From: Spectribacter acetivorans
GTDB lineage: Bacteria > Pseudomonadota > Gammaproteobacteria > Nevskiales > Salinisphaeraceae
Assembly: GCF_031846305.1 (NCBI RefSeq)
Contig: NZ_JAVRHY010000005.1
Location: 186,001-250,000, forward strand
Direction of reading: 5' to 3'
Length of the DNA: 64,000 nt
The position numbers and the translations under genes were made by a program. Within the stretch, counting starts at the first letter, position 1, and every line of letters begins with the position of its first letter. The notes under the pieces were generated by a model that was given only the letters and a program-made list of their open reading frames with translations, did not search any database and was not told the origin of the DNA. Of this stretch, positions 24,754-32,823 are shown in pieces.

Positions 24754-26043
24754 ATGAAGACCATGCCGATGATGGCTGGCGCCCTGCTGGCGCTGGCCCC
24801 CCTGAGTGCGTTCGCGCAGACCATCAGCGGTGCCGACACCGCCTGGATCATGACCGCCACCGCCCTGGTGCTGTTCATGACCCTGCCCGGCCTGAGCCTG
24901 TTCTATGCCGGTCTGGTGCGGGTGCGCAACGTGCTGTCCGTGCTCATGCAGTGTTTCACCATCTGCTGTGTGGCCACCATTATCTGGTTTGCCTACGGTT
25001 ACAGCCTGGCGTTTTCCGAGGGCAATAACTGGATCGGTGATCTGTCCAACGTGTTCCTGAGCGGGGTCAGCGTGGACAGCACGTCCGGCACCATTCCGGA
25101 AAGCGTGTTCGCCATGTTCCAGCTTACCTTTGCGGTGATCACTCCTGCCCTGGTGGTGGGTGGCTTTGCCGAGCGATTCCGCTTTTCCGCCCTGCTGGGC
25201 TTCACCGTGCTGTGGCTGACCCTGGTCTACCTTCCGGTCACCCACTGGGTGTGGGGCGGCGGCTGGCTCGGCGACATGGGGCTGCTGGATTTCGCCGGCG
25301 GCACCGTGGTGCATATTACCGCCGGTGTGGCGGCGCTGGTGGCGGCGATCGTGCTGGGACCGCGCCGCGGCTTCCAGAAAGTGGCCATGCCCCCGCACAA
25401 CCTGACCATGACCGTGACCGGTGCGGGCATGCTGTGGGTGGGCTGGTTCGGCTTCAACGGCGGCTCGGCGCTGGCCGCCGATGGCAGTGCCGGCATGGCG
25501 ATCCTGGTGACCCACATCTCGGCGGCCGCCGGTTCGCTGGCCTGGATGATTGCGGAATGGCTGCGCTACGGCAAACCCAGCGTGCTGGGCATTGTCACCG
25601 GCATGGTGGCGGGGCTGGGCACCATCACGCCGGCGTCCGGTTTCGTCGGTCCGGCCGGTGCGCTGGTGATCGGCCTGTCGGCCGGTCTGGTGTGTTTCAC
25701 CGCCACCAACTTCCTGGAGCGGGTGCTCAAGGTCGATGACAGTCTGGACGTGTTCCCGGTTCACGGCGTCGGCGGCATACTCGGCACCATGCTGGTCGGG
25801 GTGTTCGCCTCCACTCAGCTGGGTGTGTTTTCCGGTCAGGGGTTTGCCGACGGCATCGACTCGATGGGTGGCCAGCTCTGGGTGCAGTTCGTCGGCGTGA
25901 TCGCCACGCTGGTGTACACCGCGGTGCTGACATTCGGGATTCTCAAGCTGCTCGAGGTGACCACCGGCCTGCGCGTGACCGAAGAGCAGGAAACCATGGG
26001 TCTGGATATCGCCGAGCACGAAGAGCGCGGCTACGACCTGTAA
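24754..26043 (+). CDS. amtB: Ammonium transporter, copy 2
   Basis: A 429-aa transporter closer to E. coli AmtB: it begins with a signal-peptide-like segment (MKTMPMMAGALLALAPL, cleavage near AFA-Q) and continues with DTAWIMTATALVLFM. The pore histidines lie in GTVVHITAGVAAL and FPVHGVGGILG. AGAGAGAGGAAG precedes the ATG. It is followed by a second glnK, the reverse of the first pair. No sigma-54 promoter was found in the 168-nt gap upstream, so regulation may differ. Confidence 0.94.
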   Translation: MKTMPMMAGALLALAPLSAFAQTISGADTAWIMTATALVLFMTLPGLSLFYAGLVRVRNVLSVLMQCFTICCVATIIWFAYGYSLAFSEGNNWIGDLSNVFLSGVSVDSTSGTIPESVFAMFQLTFAVITPALVVGGFAERFRFSALLGFTVLWLTLVYLPVTHWVWGGGWLGDMGLLDFAGGTVVHITAGVAALVAAIVLGPRRGFQKVAMPPHNLTMTVTGAGMLWVGWFGFNGGSALAADGSAGMAILVTHISAAAGSLAWMIAEWLRYGKPSVLGIVTGMVAGLGTITPASGFVGPAGALVIGLSAGLVCFTATNFLERVLKVDDSLDVFPVHGVGGILGTMLVGVFASTQLGVFSGQGFADGIDSMGGQLWVQFVGVIATLVYTAVLTFGILKLLEVTTGLRVTEEQETMGLDIAEHEERGYDL

Positions 26044-26090
26044 TGCGTGACGGTGGCGGGCGTCGCCCGGCACCGTTGCCGGATGCAAAT

Positions 26091-26124
26091 GCCGCACCCC
26101 GCGGCTTTCACCGCGGGGTGCGGC
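26091..26124. repeat. 14-bp-stem hairpin between amtB copy 2 and glnK copy 2
   Basis: GCCGCACCCCGCGG-ctttca-CCGCGGGGTGCGGC, a perfect 14-bp stem without a following T tract. It might attenuate read-through or protect the upstream mRNA end. Confidence 0.7.
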
Positions 26125-26166
26125 CGGTAGTACACTGCATTTCACCAACTCAGGGGAGACGACACG

Positions 26167-26505
26167 ATGAAAATGGTCACGGCAGTGATCAAGCCGTTCC
26201 GGCTTGATGACGTGCGCGAGGCGCTGGCCGAGGTTGGCGTGCATGGCACCACGATGACCGAGGTCAAGGGTTTCGGGCGCCAGAAGGGGCATACCGAGCT
26301 CTACCGCGGCGCCGAGTACGCGGTGGATTTTCTGCCCAAGGTCAAGCTGGAGGTGGCGATCGCCGACGACCAGGTGGATCGAGTGGTCGAGGCCATTATT
26401 GAAGCCGCCAAGACCGGTCAGATCGGCGACGGGAAGATCTTCGTCTCACCGCTGGAGCAGGTGATTCGTATCCGGACCGGCGAAACCGACACCGAAGCGC
26501 TGTAA
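26167..26505 (+). CDS. glnK: P-II nitrogen regulatory protein, copy 2
   Basis: A 112-aa P-II protein very similar to the first copy, with Tyr51 in RGAEYAVDF. Substitutions such as FRLDDV for FKLDEV and HGTTM for QGITV separate the two. CAGGGGAG lies upstream of the ATG. Its position after the second amtB suggests each transporter has its own P-II partner. It could equally be called glnB; adjacency to amtB favours glnK. Confidence 0.93.
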   Translation: MKMVTAVIKPFRLDDVREALAEVGVHGTTMTEVKGFGRQKGHTELYRGAEYAVDFLPKVKLEVAIADDQVDRVVEAIIEAAKTGQIGDGKIFVSPLEQVIRIRTGETDTEAL

Positions 26506-26511
26506 TCGTCC

Positions 26512-27111
26512 GTGGCGGGGCCGAGACTCGCCGTGACCGGCCTGTCGGTCGGCGGCATCGGCCCCGCCGACTTCGACATCGCGGCCGGCGCCTGCCTCGG
26601 CCTGACCGGGCCCTCGGGTGCCGGCAAGACCCGACTGCTTAGGGCTGTTGCCGATCTCGAGCCGCATGAGGGCGAATGCCGGCTGGACGGCCGGTCGGCG
26701 AGTGCCATGCCGGGACCGGCCTGGCGACGCAGCGTGAGTTTCGTGGCCGCGGAACCCGGCTGGTGGGATGCCCGCGTCGGGGCCCACATCGAAATGGTTG
26801 GTGATGCCGACCTCGACGAGTTCGGGTTTGCTCCGGCGGTTCGCGACTGGTCGGTGGAACGGCTGTCGGCCGGGGAGCGTCAGCGTCTGGCACTGCTCAG
26901 ACATCTGGCAGCCGGCCCGCTGGTGCTGCTGCTGGACGAGCCGGTCAGCCATCTGGACGCCGATCTGATCGAGGTGGTCATCGCGCGTTTGGCGGCCTGC
27001 CGGCAGGACGGCATGGCGGTCATCTGGGTGGATCACGACGGCGACCGGCTGGGCCGGGTGGCCGACCGGATCGCCCGGCTGGACAGCACGGGTCGATTCT
27101 CGTGCAGCTGA
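26512..27111 (+). CDS. ABC transporter ATPase, FetA/YbbL-like
   Basis: A 199-aa ATPase with Walker A GPSGAGKT, signature LSAGERQR and Walker B LVLLLDEP. It begins at GTG 6 nt after the second glnK and overlaps the next gene by 10 nt. Paired with a UPF0014/FetB-type permease it matches the E. coli FetAB system, implicated in iron export under peroxide stress. The proximity to glnK may be coincidental. Confidence 0.82.
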   Translation: MAGPRLAVTGLSVGGIGPADFDIAAGACLGLTGPSGAGKTRLLRAVADLEPHEGECRLDGRSASAMPGPAWRRSVSFVAAEPGWWDARVGAHIEMVGDADLDEFGFAPAVRDWSVERLSAGERQRLALLRHLAAGPLVLLLDEPVSHLDADLIEVVIARLAACRQDGMAVIWVDHDGDRLGRVADRIARLDSTGRFSCS

Positions 27112-27893
27112 TCGCCCTGACGCCGCGGGATCTGGCCCTCGCCGGCGTGCTGGTGCTGGCCCTGGCCGCAACCGCCTGGCCGATGCGCCTGGAACTGGCG
27201 CGGCCGCTGCTGGTGGCGGCAGCGCGCACCGTGGTGCAGCTGGCGCTGGTCGGTCTGGTGCTGGAAACCGTGTTTGCCCGCGGCAGCGTTGTCTGGGTCG
27301 GCGGGATTGCCCTGGCGATGCTGTTGCTGGCCGGCCGTGAAGCCTCGGCCCGCCAGGTCCGGCGCCTTGCTGGTGGCTGGAGCTTCGCCGGGGGGACGCT
27401 GGCGATGTTCCTGTCGTCGTTCGTGACCGCGGTGCTGGCACTGACCATCGTGATCCAGCCCGAACCCTGGCATGCCCCGCAGTACGCGATTCCGCTGCTG
27501 GGGATGCTGCTTGGCAACACCATGACCGGGGTGGCCCTGGGCATGGATCGTCTCACCAGCGGGGTTGGTCACCAGCGTGCGGCCATCGAGGCCCGTCTGG
27601 CGCTGGGCTACAGCGCGGCCGACGCCATCGAGGGCCTCCGCCGGGACGCGGTCCGGGCCGGCATGATCCCCACGCTCAACGCCATGGCGGCGGCGGGTAT
27701 CGTCAGCCTGCCGGGCATGATGACCGGCCAGATTCTGGCCGGCGCACCCCCCTGGGAGGCGGTGAAATACCAGATTCTGATCATGTTCCTGATTGCCGCC
27801 GGCACCGGTTTCGGTACGCTCGCGGCAGTGTGGCTGGGCGTTCGCCGCCTGTTCGACGACCGCGCCCGCCTGCGCCTGGATCGATTGCGGTGA
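27102..27893 (+). CDS. ABC transporter permease, FetB/UPF0014 family
   Basis: A 263-aa membrane protein with about six to seven hydrophobic helices. The conserved UPF0014 segments LLGMLLGNTMTGVALGMDRL, LALGYSAADAIEGLRRDAVR and LPGMMTGQILAG are present. It begins at GTG inside the 3' end of the ATPase gene (10-nt overlap). Together they would export iron or another metal from the cytoplasm; in E. coli this pair is FetAB. Confidence 0.88.
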   Translation: MQLIALTPRDLALAGVLVLALAATAWPMRLELARPLLVAAARTVVQLALVGLVLETVFARGSVVWVGGIALAMLLLAGREASARQVRRLAGGWSFAGGTLAMFLSSFVTAVLALTIVIQPEPWHAPQYAIPLLGMLLGNTMTGVALGMDRLTSGVGHQRAAIEARLALGYSAADAIEGLRRDAVRAGMIPTLNAMAAAGIVSLPGMMTGQILAGAPPWEAVKYQILIMFLIAAGTGFGTLAAVWLGVRRLFDDRARLRLDRLR

Positions 27894-27971
27894 GCCCGTC
27901 CTTCGGCGGATACGGCCGGAACGGCTAAACTGCGGGTAGGCCTACGACATCACGGACTTGGGAGCCGGAAG

Positions 27972-28736
27972 ATGGCAGACAGGAGCATTCTGATCACCGG
28001 CGCGGCCTCGGGCATTGGCCGCGCCACCGCATTGCGTTTTGCCGCCGGTGGCTGGCGGGTGGGCGCGTTCGACCTGCCGAATAGCGGCATCGAGGCGCTG
28101 GCCGACGAACACGACAACATCACCACCGGCGTCATGGACGTCACCGACGATCAATCGGTCCGGGCCGGTGTGGCGTCGTTCGCGGAATCCGCCGGCCGGC
28201 TCGACGCCGTGCTCAACAATGCCGGCATCCTCTCCATCGGCCAGTTCGCCGAGATCGAGGCCGATCGCCATGCCGCGATTATCGACGTCAACGTCACCGG
28301 GGTGATGCGCGTGGCGCATGCCGCCCATCCCTATCTGGCCAAAACCCCGGGCGCGCGGTTGATCAATCTGGCCTCGGCGTCGGCCGATTTCGGTGTGCCG
28401 GAGTTCGCCAGCTACTCGGCCAGCAAGTTTGCCGTGCGCGGTCTGACCGAGGCGCTCAACCTGGAATGGGCCGCGGCCGATATCCACGTATGCGCCATCT
28501 GGCCCTCGTTCGTTCGCAGCCCCATGCTCGATGATGTCGGTGAAACCACCAGCATGCAGCGTCTGGGTATCAGCCTGACGCCGGATAGTGTCGCCAAGGT
28601 CGCCTGGCGCGCCGCCACCGGCCGCCGGCGCCTGCATCTGCCCGTGGGATTGCTCTACAAGCTGCTGTTCGTGTCGGGTCAGTGGCTGCCGTTCGCGATG
28701 AAGCGTCTGAGCATGCGGCTGATCACAGGTTACTGA
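27972..28736 (+). CDS. Short-chain dehydrogenase/reductase
   Basis: A 254-aa SDR with cofactor motif TGAASGIGRA (about residues 8-17), NNAG (near residue 80), and the catalytic YSASK. An Asp after the second strand (AFDLPNS) suggests NAD over NADP. GGGAGCCGGAAG precedes the ATG. The substrate is unknown. It overlaps the next gene by one base. Confidence 0.9.
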   Translation: MADRSILITGAASGIGRATALRFAAGGWRVGAFDLPNSGIEALADEHDNITTGVMDVTDDQSVRAGVASFAESAGRLDAVLNNAGILSIGQFAEIEADRHAAIIDVNVTGVMRVAHAAHPYLAKTPGARLINLASASADFGVPEFASYSASKFAVRGLTEALNLEWAAADIHVCAIWPSFVRSPMLDDVGETTSMQRLGISLTPDSVAKVAWRAATGRRRLHLPVGLLYKLLFVSGQWLPFAMKRLSMRLITGY

Positions 28737-29173
28737 TGAGGCAGCGGCCGCGCACTCTCGTAAGGCTCGCCGGCGCGGGCCTGGCACTGTTCGCCGGCCT
28801 GGCGTTCGCCGAGATCTACCGCTGGGTGGACGATCAGGGCCGGGTTCATTATGGAGACCGGCCGGCGGCGGGCCGGACCGCCGAAAAGCTCCAGTCGACC
28901 CCTGCCGGGCCCGCGCGCACCGCGAACCGCGACACATCCGGCAATGAGGCCGGCCGGACGGATGAGGCCGACGACCGGGCCGAACGGGCGGCCGAAGTCC
29001 GTCAGCAGGAATGCGAGAAGGCCCGTACCCGCCTGCAGGCCTATCGCGATGCGGCTCGTCTGACCACGACCGGGCCGGAGGGCGAAACCCGCGAACTCGA
29101 CGCCGACGAGCGCGTGGATGTCATCGTCCGGGCCGAGGAGCAGGTGGCCGAGCTCTGCCCTGAATCGGACTGA
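28736..29173 (+). CDS. DUF4124 domain-containing exported protein
   Basis: A 145-aa protein: a signal peptide (residues 1-28, ending GLAFA-E) followed by IYRWVDDQGRVHYGDRP, the DUF4124 motif of secreted gammaproteobacterial proteins, then a charged, probably helical C-terminus with a conserved ECEKARTRLQAY segment. I start at the ATG overlapping the SDR stop (TGATG); a longer frame begins inside the SDR gene. Function unknown. Confidence 0.85.
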   Translation: MRQRPRTLVRLAGAGLALFAGLAFAEIYRWVDDQGRVHYGDRPAAGRTAEKLQSTPAGPARTANRDTSGNEAGRTDEADDRAERAAEVRQQECEKARTRLQAYRDAARLTTTGPEGETRELDADERVDVIVRAEEQVAELCPESD

Positions 29174-29258
29174 TCGCACCGGGCTTCCCCCGGGTGACGG
29201 CGGGTGCGTAGAATCGAGGATGAGGGGAGGGCCGACCTGCTAACAGGAGTGAGCAACT

Positions 29259-29435
29259 ATGCTCGGTTGGGCCATTACATTCTTTGTTGTTGCCATCGTG
29301 GCGGCCGTATTCGGATTCGGCGGCATTGCAGCGGCCGCCACCGACATCGCGAAAATCCTATTCGTCGTGTTTCTCGTGCTCTTCGTGGTGAGCGTGATCG
29401 TCCACCTGGTGCGTGGCCGAAAGCCACCGCTCTAG
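29259..29435 (+). CDS. DUF1328 (YtjA-like) small membrane protein
   Basis: A 58-aa protein, mostly two transmembrane helices: MLGWAITFFVVAIVAAVFGF, a GGIAAAATDIAK turn, then a second helix and a basic tail VRGRKPPL. This is the DUF1328/UPF0391 pattern. AACAGGAG lies 8 nt before the ATG. Such proteins are often induced by stress; no precise role is known. Confidence 0.9.
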   Translation: MLGWAITFFVVAIVAAVFGFGGIAAAATDIAKILFVVFLVLFVVSVIVHLVRGRKPPL

Positions 29436-29531
29436 AACCTGCCTGACGGCCGCGCCGGCCGTTCTGACGCATTTATCCCCTCATCCTGATCGGTTCGCCC
29501 CGCGCGGCGCGCCGGCTATCGGAGTCTGAAC

Positions 29532-29708
29532 ATGGAAGCAATTGGTGGCCTGCTGGGCCTGGTCATTCTCATCGCCGACATCTGGGCGATTCTGCAAGTG
29601 GTGAAGAGCGGGGCCGAACCCGTGATCAAGATTGTCTGGGTGGTGGCCATCATCGTGCTGCCGGTTGTCGGGCTGATCGCCTGGCTGCTGTTCGGCCCGC
29701 GGGGCTGA
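29532..29708 (+). CDS. PLDc_N (phospholipase D N-terminal type) small membrane protein
   Basis: A 58-aa protein with two transmembrane helices (about residues 5-22 and 31-54) joined by LQVVKSGAEPVIKIVW. The WVVAIIVLPVVGLIAWLLFG ending is typical of standalone PLDc_N proteins. CGGAGT precedes the ATG. Function unknown; probably independent of the DUF1328 gene 97 nt upstream. Confidence 0.85.
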   Translation: MEAIGGLLGLVILIADIWAILQVVKSGAEPVIKIVWVVAIIVLPVVGLIAWLLFGPRG

Positions 29709-29721
29709 CGCCGCCCCGGTG

Positions 29722-30768
29722 CTAGGCGGGTCCCGCCGCGTGCAGGGCCCGCCGCTCGCGCCACCGATACCAGGGGGCAATCACGGTCAGACTGGTCATG
29801 ATGACCAGCCTTGCGGCCAGGACCGCGGCAATCGGGTGTGCCAGCAGCGGTGAGAGCAGCCGGTCATGCAGTGTGGTGGCGGGCCGCCGGCCGCGGAGCA
29901 ACGGTTCCGCCAGGACATCCAGGGCGAAGAAAACCTGCCAGGCCTGATCCGCCGCGAACCGTCCCAGCCGTTGTCGGAACGCCTTCCGGCTATCGGCATC
30001 GAGTTGTCCTACCTGGTCTCGCAGCAATCGGAAATAGGGTGTGATCAGCAACCGCTCGGTATCCCCCTGTCGTCGATAGACCGCCGATGCTTCTGAAAAA
30101 AAGCCCGTCAGCCCCGTAACGTGCGCCACCATGATCATGGCCATCAGCAGGTAGCGCTGGCGTGGTCCTTCGCGCTCGAACCGACGTGCCGAGGTGGTCA
30201 GCCGGCCCGGTAGCCGCAGCCAGCGTCCCTGCGCGTGGATGGCGGCCGCCATGCGCTGATCCTCGAGAAAGGGTAGCGCGGGATCGAACCCGTCCAGCTC
30301 CCGGAACCAGTCGCGGCGGATCAACAGGCCCTGGTCGCCGTTGATGGTGTAGCGGCGGTTGCTCGCGCTCTTGGCTTCCATGTATCGGTACAGAAAACCG
30401 TGTCCACGCGTCTGGCGCTGGAAGCGCAGGGCGAAATGACCGGCGGTGCGAGGCGGCTCGCCCTCGAGGATGACCAAGGCCTCGGCCAACTGATCGGCCC
30501 CCGTTGGATGGCTGTCCGCATGCAGGAAAAGCAACCAGTCGTGATGCGCCCGCGCGGCCCCGGCGTTCATCTGTCGGGCCCGTCCGGTTTCGGCTGCGAT
30601 CACTTCCGCGCCAAATCGCGCGGCAATCAGCCGACTGGCATCATGCGACCCCCCGTCGGCCACGATGATTTCCAGATCCACCCCTCGCTGCGCCGCCAGC
30701 GCGTCGAACAGGACCGGCAGTTGTTCGGCCTCGTCGAGGACCGGGATGATCACGGACAGGCGCTTCAC
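29722..30768 (-). CDS. Glycosyltransferase family 2, TIGR04283-like
   Basis: A 348-aa protein with a GT-A fold N-terminus (SVIIPVLDEAEQLP, VADGGSHDAS, GRARQMNAGA, LFLHADS) as in TIGR04283 transferases; the DS after HA would be the metal-binding DxD equivalent. Unlike typical members (about 220-230 aa) it has a C-terminal extension of about 120 residues with one or two hydrophobic helices, which may attach it to the membrane. Acceptor unknown. It overlaps the upstream hydrolase gene by 4 nt. Confidence 0.85.
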   Translation of the reverse strand: MKRLSVIIPVLDEAEQLPVLFDALAAQRGVDLEIIVADGGSHDASRLIAARFGAEVIAAETGRARQMNAGAARAHHDWLLFLHADSHPTGADQLAEALVILEGEPPRTAGHFALRFQRQTRGHGFLYRYMEAKSASNRRYTINGDQGLLIRRDWFRELDGFDPALPFLEDQRMAAAIHAQGRWLRLPGRLTTSARRFEREGPRQRYLLMAMIMVAHVTGLTGFFSEASAVYRRQGDTERLLITPYFRLLRDQVGQLDADSRKAFRQRLGRFAADQAWQVFFALDVLAEPLLRGRRPATTLHDRLLSPLLAHPIAAVLAARLVIMTSLTVIAPWYRWRERRALHAAGPA

Positions 30769-31781
30769 GCCGGGGCGCTCGCGTGGCTGGTCGCCCGCAT
30801 GCGGTCGCCGGCCCCTGCCGTGTCGAAATACCGCGGAATCCGCTCTTCCAGCCAGTAGCGCGGACGACCGAAACGGTCCCCGGCCACGAACCCCACGTGC
30901 CCGCCGTGCGCCGACAGTTCGAGTCGCACGCAGGGCGCCAGTTCATCAGCCCGCGGCACCACGTCCGGATGCATGAAGGGGTCGTCGGCGGCATGCAGGA
31001 TCAGGGTGGGCACCCGGATGTGCCGAAGAAAGGGCCGGCTGCTGCAGCGGGCGTAGTAGTCCGCGGCATCGGCAAAGCCGTTGAGTGGCGCGGTCACGGC
31101 ATCGTCGAAGGCGCGAAAGTCTCGCAGCGTATCCAGGTCCGGCAGCGTCAACGCACTGGCCACGACGTCGGCCTTGCGGCGGATTTCCGTCCGCATGTGG
31201 GTGAGCAGATGGGCCTGGTAGGCACGCGAGAGCCCGCGGTTGATGGCGGTGGCGCAGCGGTCCAGATCGAATGGCACGGATACGGCCACCGCCGCATTCA
31301 GCGGCGCGGCGTTACCCCGTTCACCCAGATATTTCAGCAGCACGTTACCGCCCAGGGAGTAGCCGGCCGCGAATAGCGGGGCCGACGGGTAACGTTCCCG
31401 CAGCCGGACCAGCAGCCGGCCGATGTCCGCGGTATCCCCCGAATGGTAGCCCTGCGGCAGACGGTTGGGTCGCGGCCCGGCGCCGCGGAAATGCATCAGC
31501 AGGCCGCGCCAGCCACGAGCGTGCACCTGCCGGAGCAGGCCGCGGGCATAGCTGGAATCAATCGAGCCGGTCAGCCCGTGCAGGACCACGACCAGTGGGG
31601 TATCCGGAGGTTGGGCCCGGTCGGGCAGCCAGGCCAGGTCGATGACATCGCCGTCCGGCAGGTGCCAGAACTCGTGATCGATGGTCAGCGCCGGAGTTGG
31701 GCGACCGCGGGCGGCGAACAGCGTCTGCCGGTGGGGGCCTCGCAACCAGAATGCGGGTCGGAATTGGCTGGTAACAATCAT
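30765..31781 (-). CDS. Alpha/beta hydrolase, YheT family
   Basis: A 338-aa hydrolase of the AB_hydrolase_4/YheT group. It has FWLRGPHRQTLF at the N-terminus, the LVVVLHGLTGS oxyanion region, AAGYSLGGNV with the nucleophilic Ser, and SAHGGHVGFV with the catalytic His. I chose ATG 31781; a GTG at 31832 would add 17 residues without a ribosome-binding site. Substrate unknown, probably an ester. Coupled by overlap to the glycosyltransferase. Confidence 0.85.
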   Translation of the reverse strand: MIVTSQFRPAFWLRGPHRQTLFAARGRPTPALTIDHEFWHLPDGDVIDLAWLPDRAQPPDTPLVVVLHGLTGSIDSSYARGLLRQVHARGWRGLLMHFRGAGPRPNRLPQGYHSGDTADIGRLLVRLRERYPSAPLFAAGYSLGGNVLLKYLGERGNAAPLNAAVAVSVPFDLDRCATAINRGLSRAYQAHLLTHMRTEIRRKADVVASALTLPDLDTLRDFRAFDDAVTAPLNGFADAADYYARCSSRPFLRHIRVPTLILHAADDPFMHPDVVPRADELAPCVRLELSAHGGHVGFVAGDRFGRPRYWLEERIPRYFDTAGAGDRMRATSHASAPA

Positions 31782-31933
31782 GGCGCTGAGGCGTGGTGCG
31801 ACCGCGGCCGACGGGTTTTCAGGAGGAATCACCGAAAGCCGAAAAATACACTACGGGGTATGGTTGACATGGCATGTTTCGTACCCAAGTTTACCGGTGA
31901 ACCTCAACCAGCGCGCACCCGGAGGCGTGACCC

Positions 31934-32800
31934 ATGACCCAGCCCCGAGCCCATGTGCAGGCTTTTTTCCATCAGCCCACCTTCAGCGTTCAGTACGTGG
32001 TCAGCGACCCGGCCACCCGAGAAGCCGCAGTCATTGATCCGGTGATGGATTTCGATCTCAACAGCGGTGCCACCGGCACCGACAGCGCCGACGAAATCGT
32101 GCGCTACGTGCGAGACGCCGGGCTGACCGTCACCTGGGTGCTGGATACGCACCCGCATGCGGATCACTTCTCCGCCGCGCCGTATCTGGCGGACGTGTTC
32201 AACGCGCCCAGGGCGATCGGCGAAAAGGTGGTCGAGGTGCAGAAGCTGTGGCGGGACATCTACCACCTGCCCGATTTCCCCGCCGACGGCTCACAGTGGG
32301 ACCGCCTGTTCGCCCACGGCGATCAGTTCAGTATCGGTGAACTGTCGGCCCGGGTGATGTTCTCGCCCGGGCACACCCTGGCCTCGATCACCTACGTGAT
32401 CGGCGATGCCGCCTTCGTGCACGACACCCTGTTCCAGCCGGATTTCGGGTCGGCGCGGGCGGATTTTCCCGGCGGCAGCGCCGCGCAGCTCTACCGTTCG
32501 ATTCAGGACATTCTGTCCCTGCCGGACGCCACCCGGCTGTTCACCGGCCACGACTACATGCCGGGCGGACGCGAGCCGGCCTGGGAATCCACCGTGGCCG
32601 AGCAGAAGGCGCACAACAAGCATTTCGCCGATAACCCCGGCGAGGCCGAGTACGTGGCCATGCGCGACGCCCGCGACGCGGAACTGCCGCTACCGAAGCT
32701 GATGCTGGCCTCGCTGCAGGTCAACATCCGCGGTGGCCGCCTGCCCGAGGCCGAGGCCAACGGCACCGCTTATCTCAAGATCCCGCTCGACCGTTTCTGA
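31934..32800 (+). CDS. MBL-fold metallo-hydrolase, persulfide dioxygenase / Blh-like
   Basis: A 288-aa metallo-beta-lactamase-fold protein. The metal motif is DTHPHADHFSA (about residues 72-82), a later His lies in SPGHTLAS, Asp in VHDTLF and His in FTGHDY. The spacing fits the ETHE1/Blh-type persulfide dioxygenase group, which acts on glutathione persulfide in sulfide detoxification. No rhodanese domain is fused. CGGAGGCGTG lies upstream. The assignment within the fold is by overall pattern, so another hydrolase role is possible. Confidence 0.8.
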   Translation: MTQPRAHVQAFFHQPTFSVQYVVSDPATREAAVIDPVMDFDLNSGATGTDSADEIVRYVRDAGLTVTWVLDTHPHADHFSAAPYLADVFNAPRAIGEKVVEVQKLWRDIYHLPDFPADGSQWDRLFAHGDQFSIGELSARVMFSPGHTLASITYVIGDAAFVHDTLFQPDFGSARADFPGGSAAQLYRSIQDILSLPDATRLFTGHDYMPGGREPAWESTVAEQKAHNKHFADNPGEAEYVAMRDARDAELPLPKLMLASLQVNIRGGRLPEAEANGTAYLKIPLDRF

Positions 32801-32823
32801 GGCCCGGCCTGTGCGGGTTGTCC

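Noticed and set aside
31864..31892. TTGACA upstream of the MBL-fold gene as a sigma-70 promoter
   Set aside because: At 16-18 nt spacing the -10 is AAGTTT-like and poor; not enough to call.
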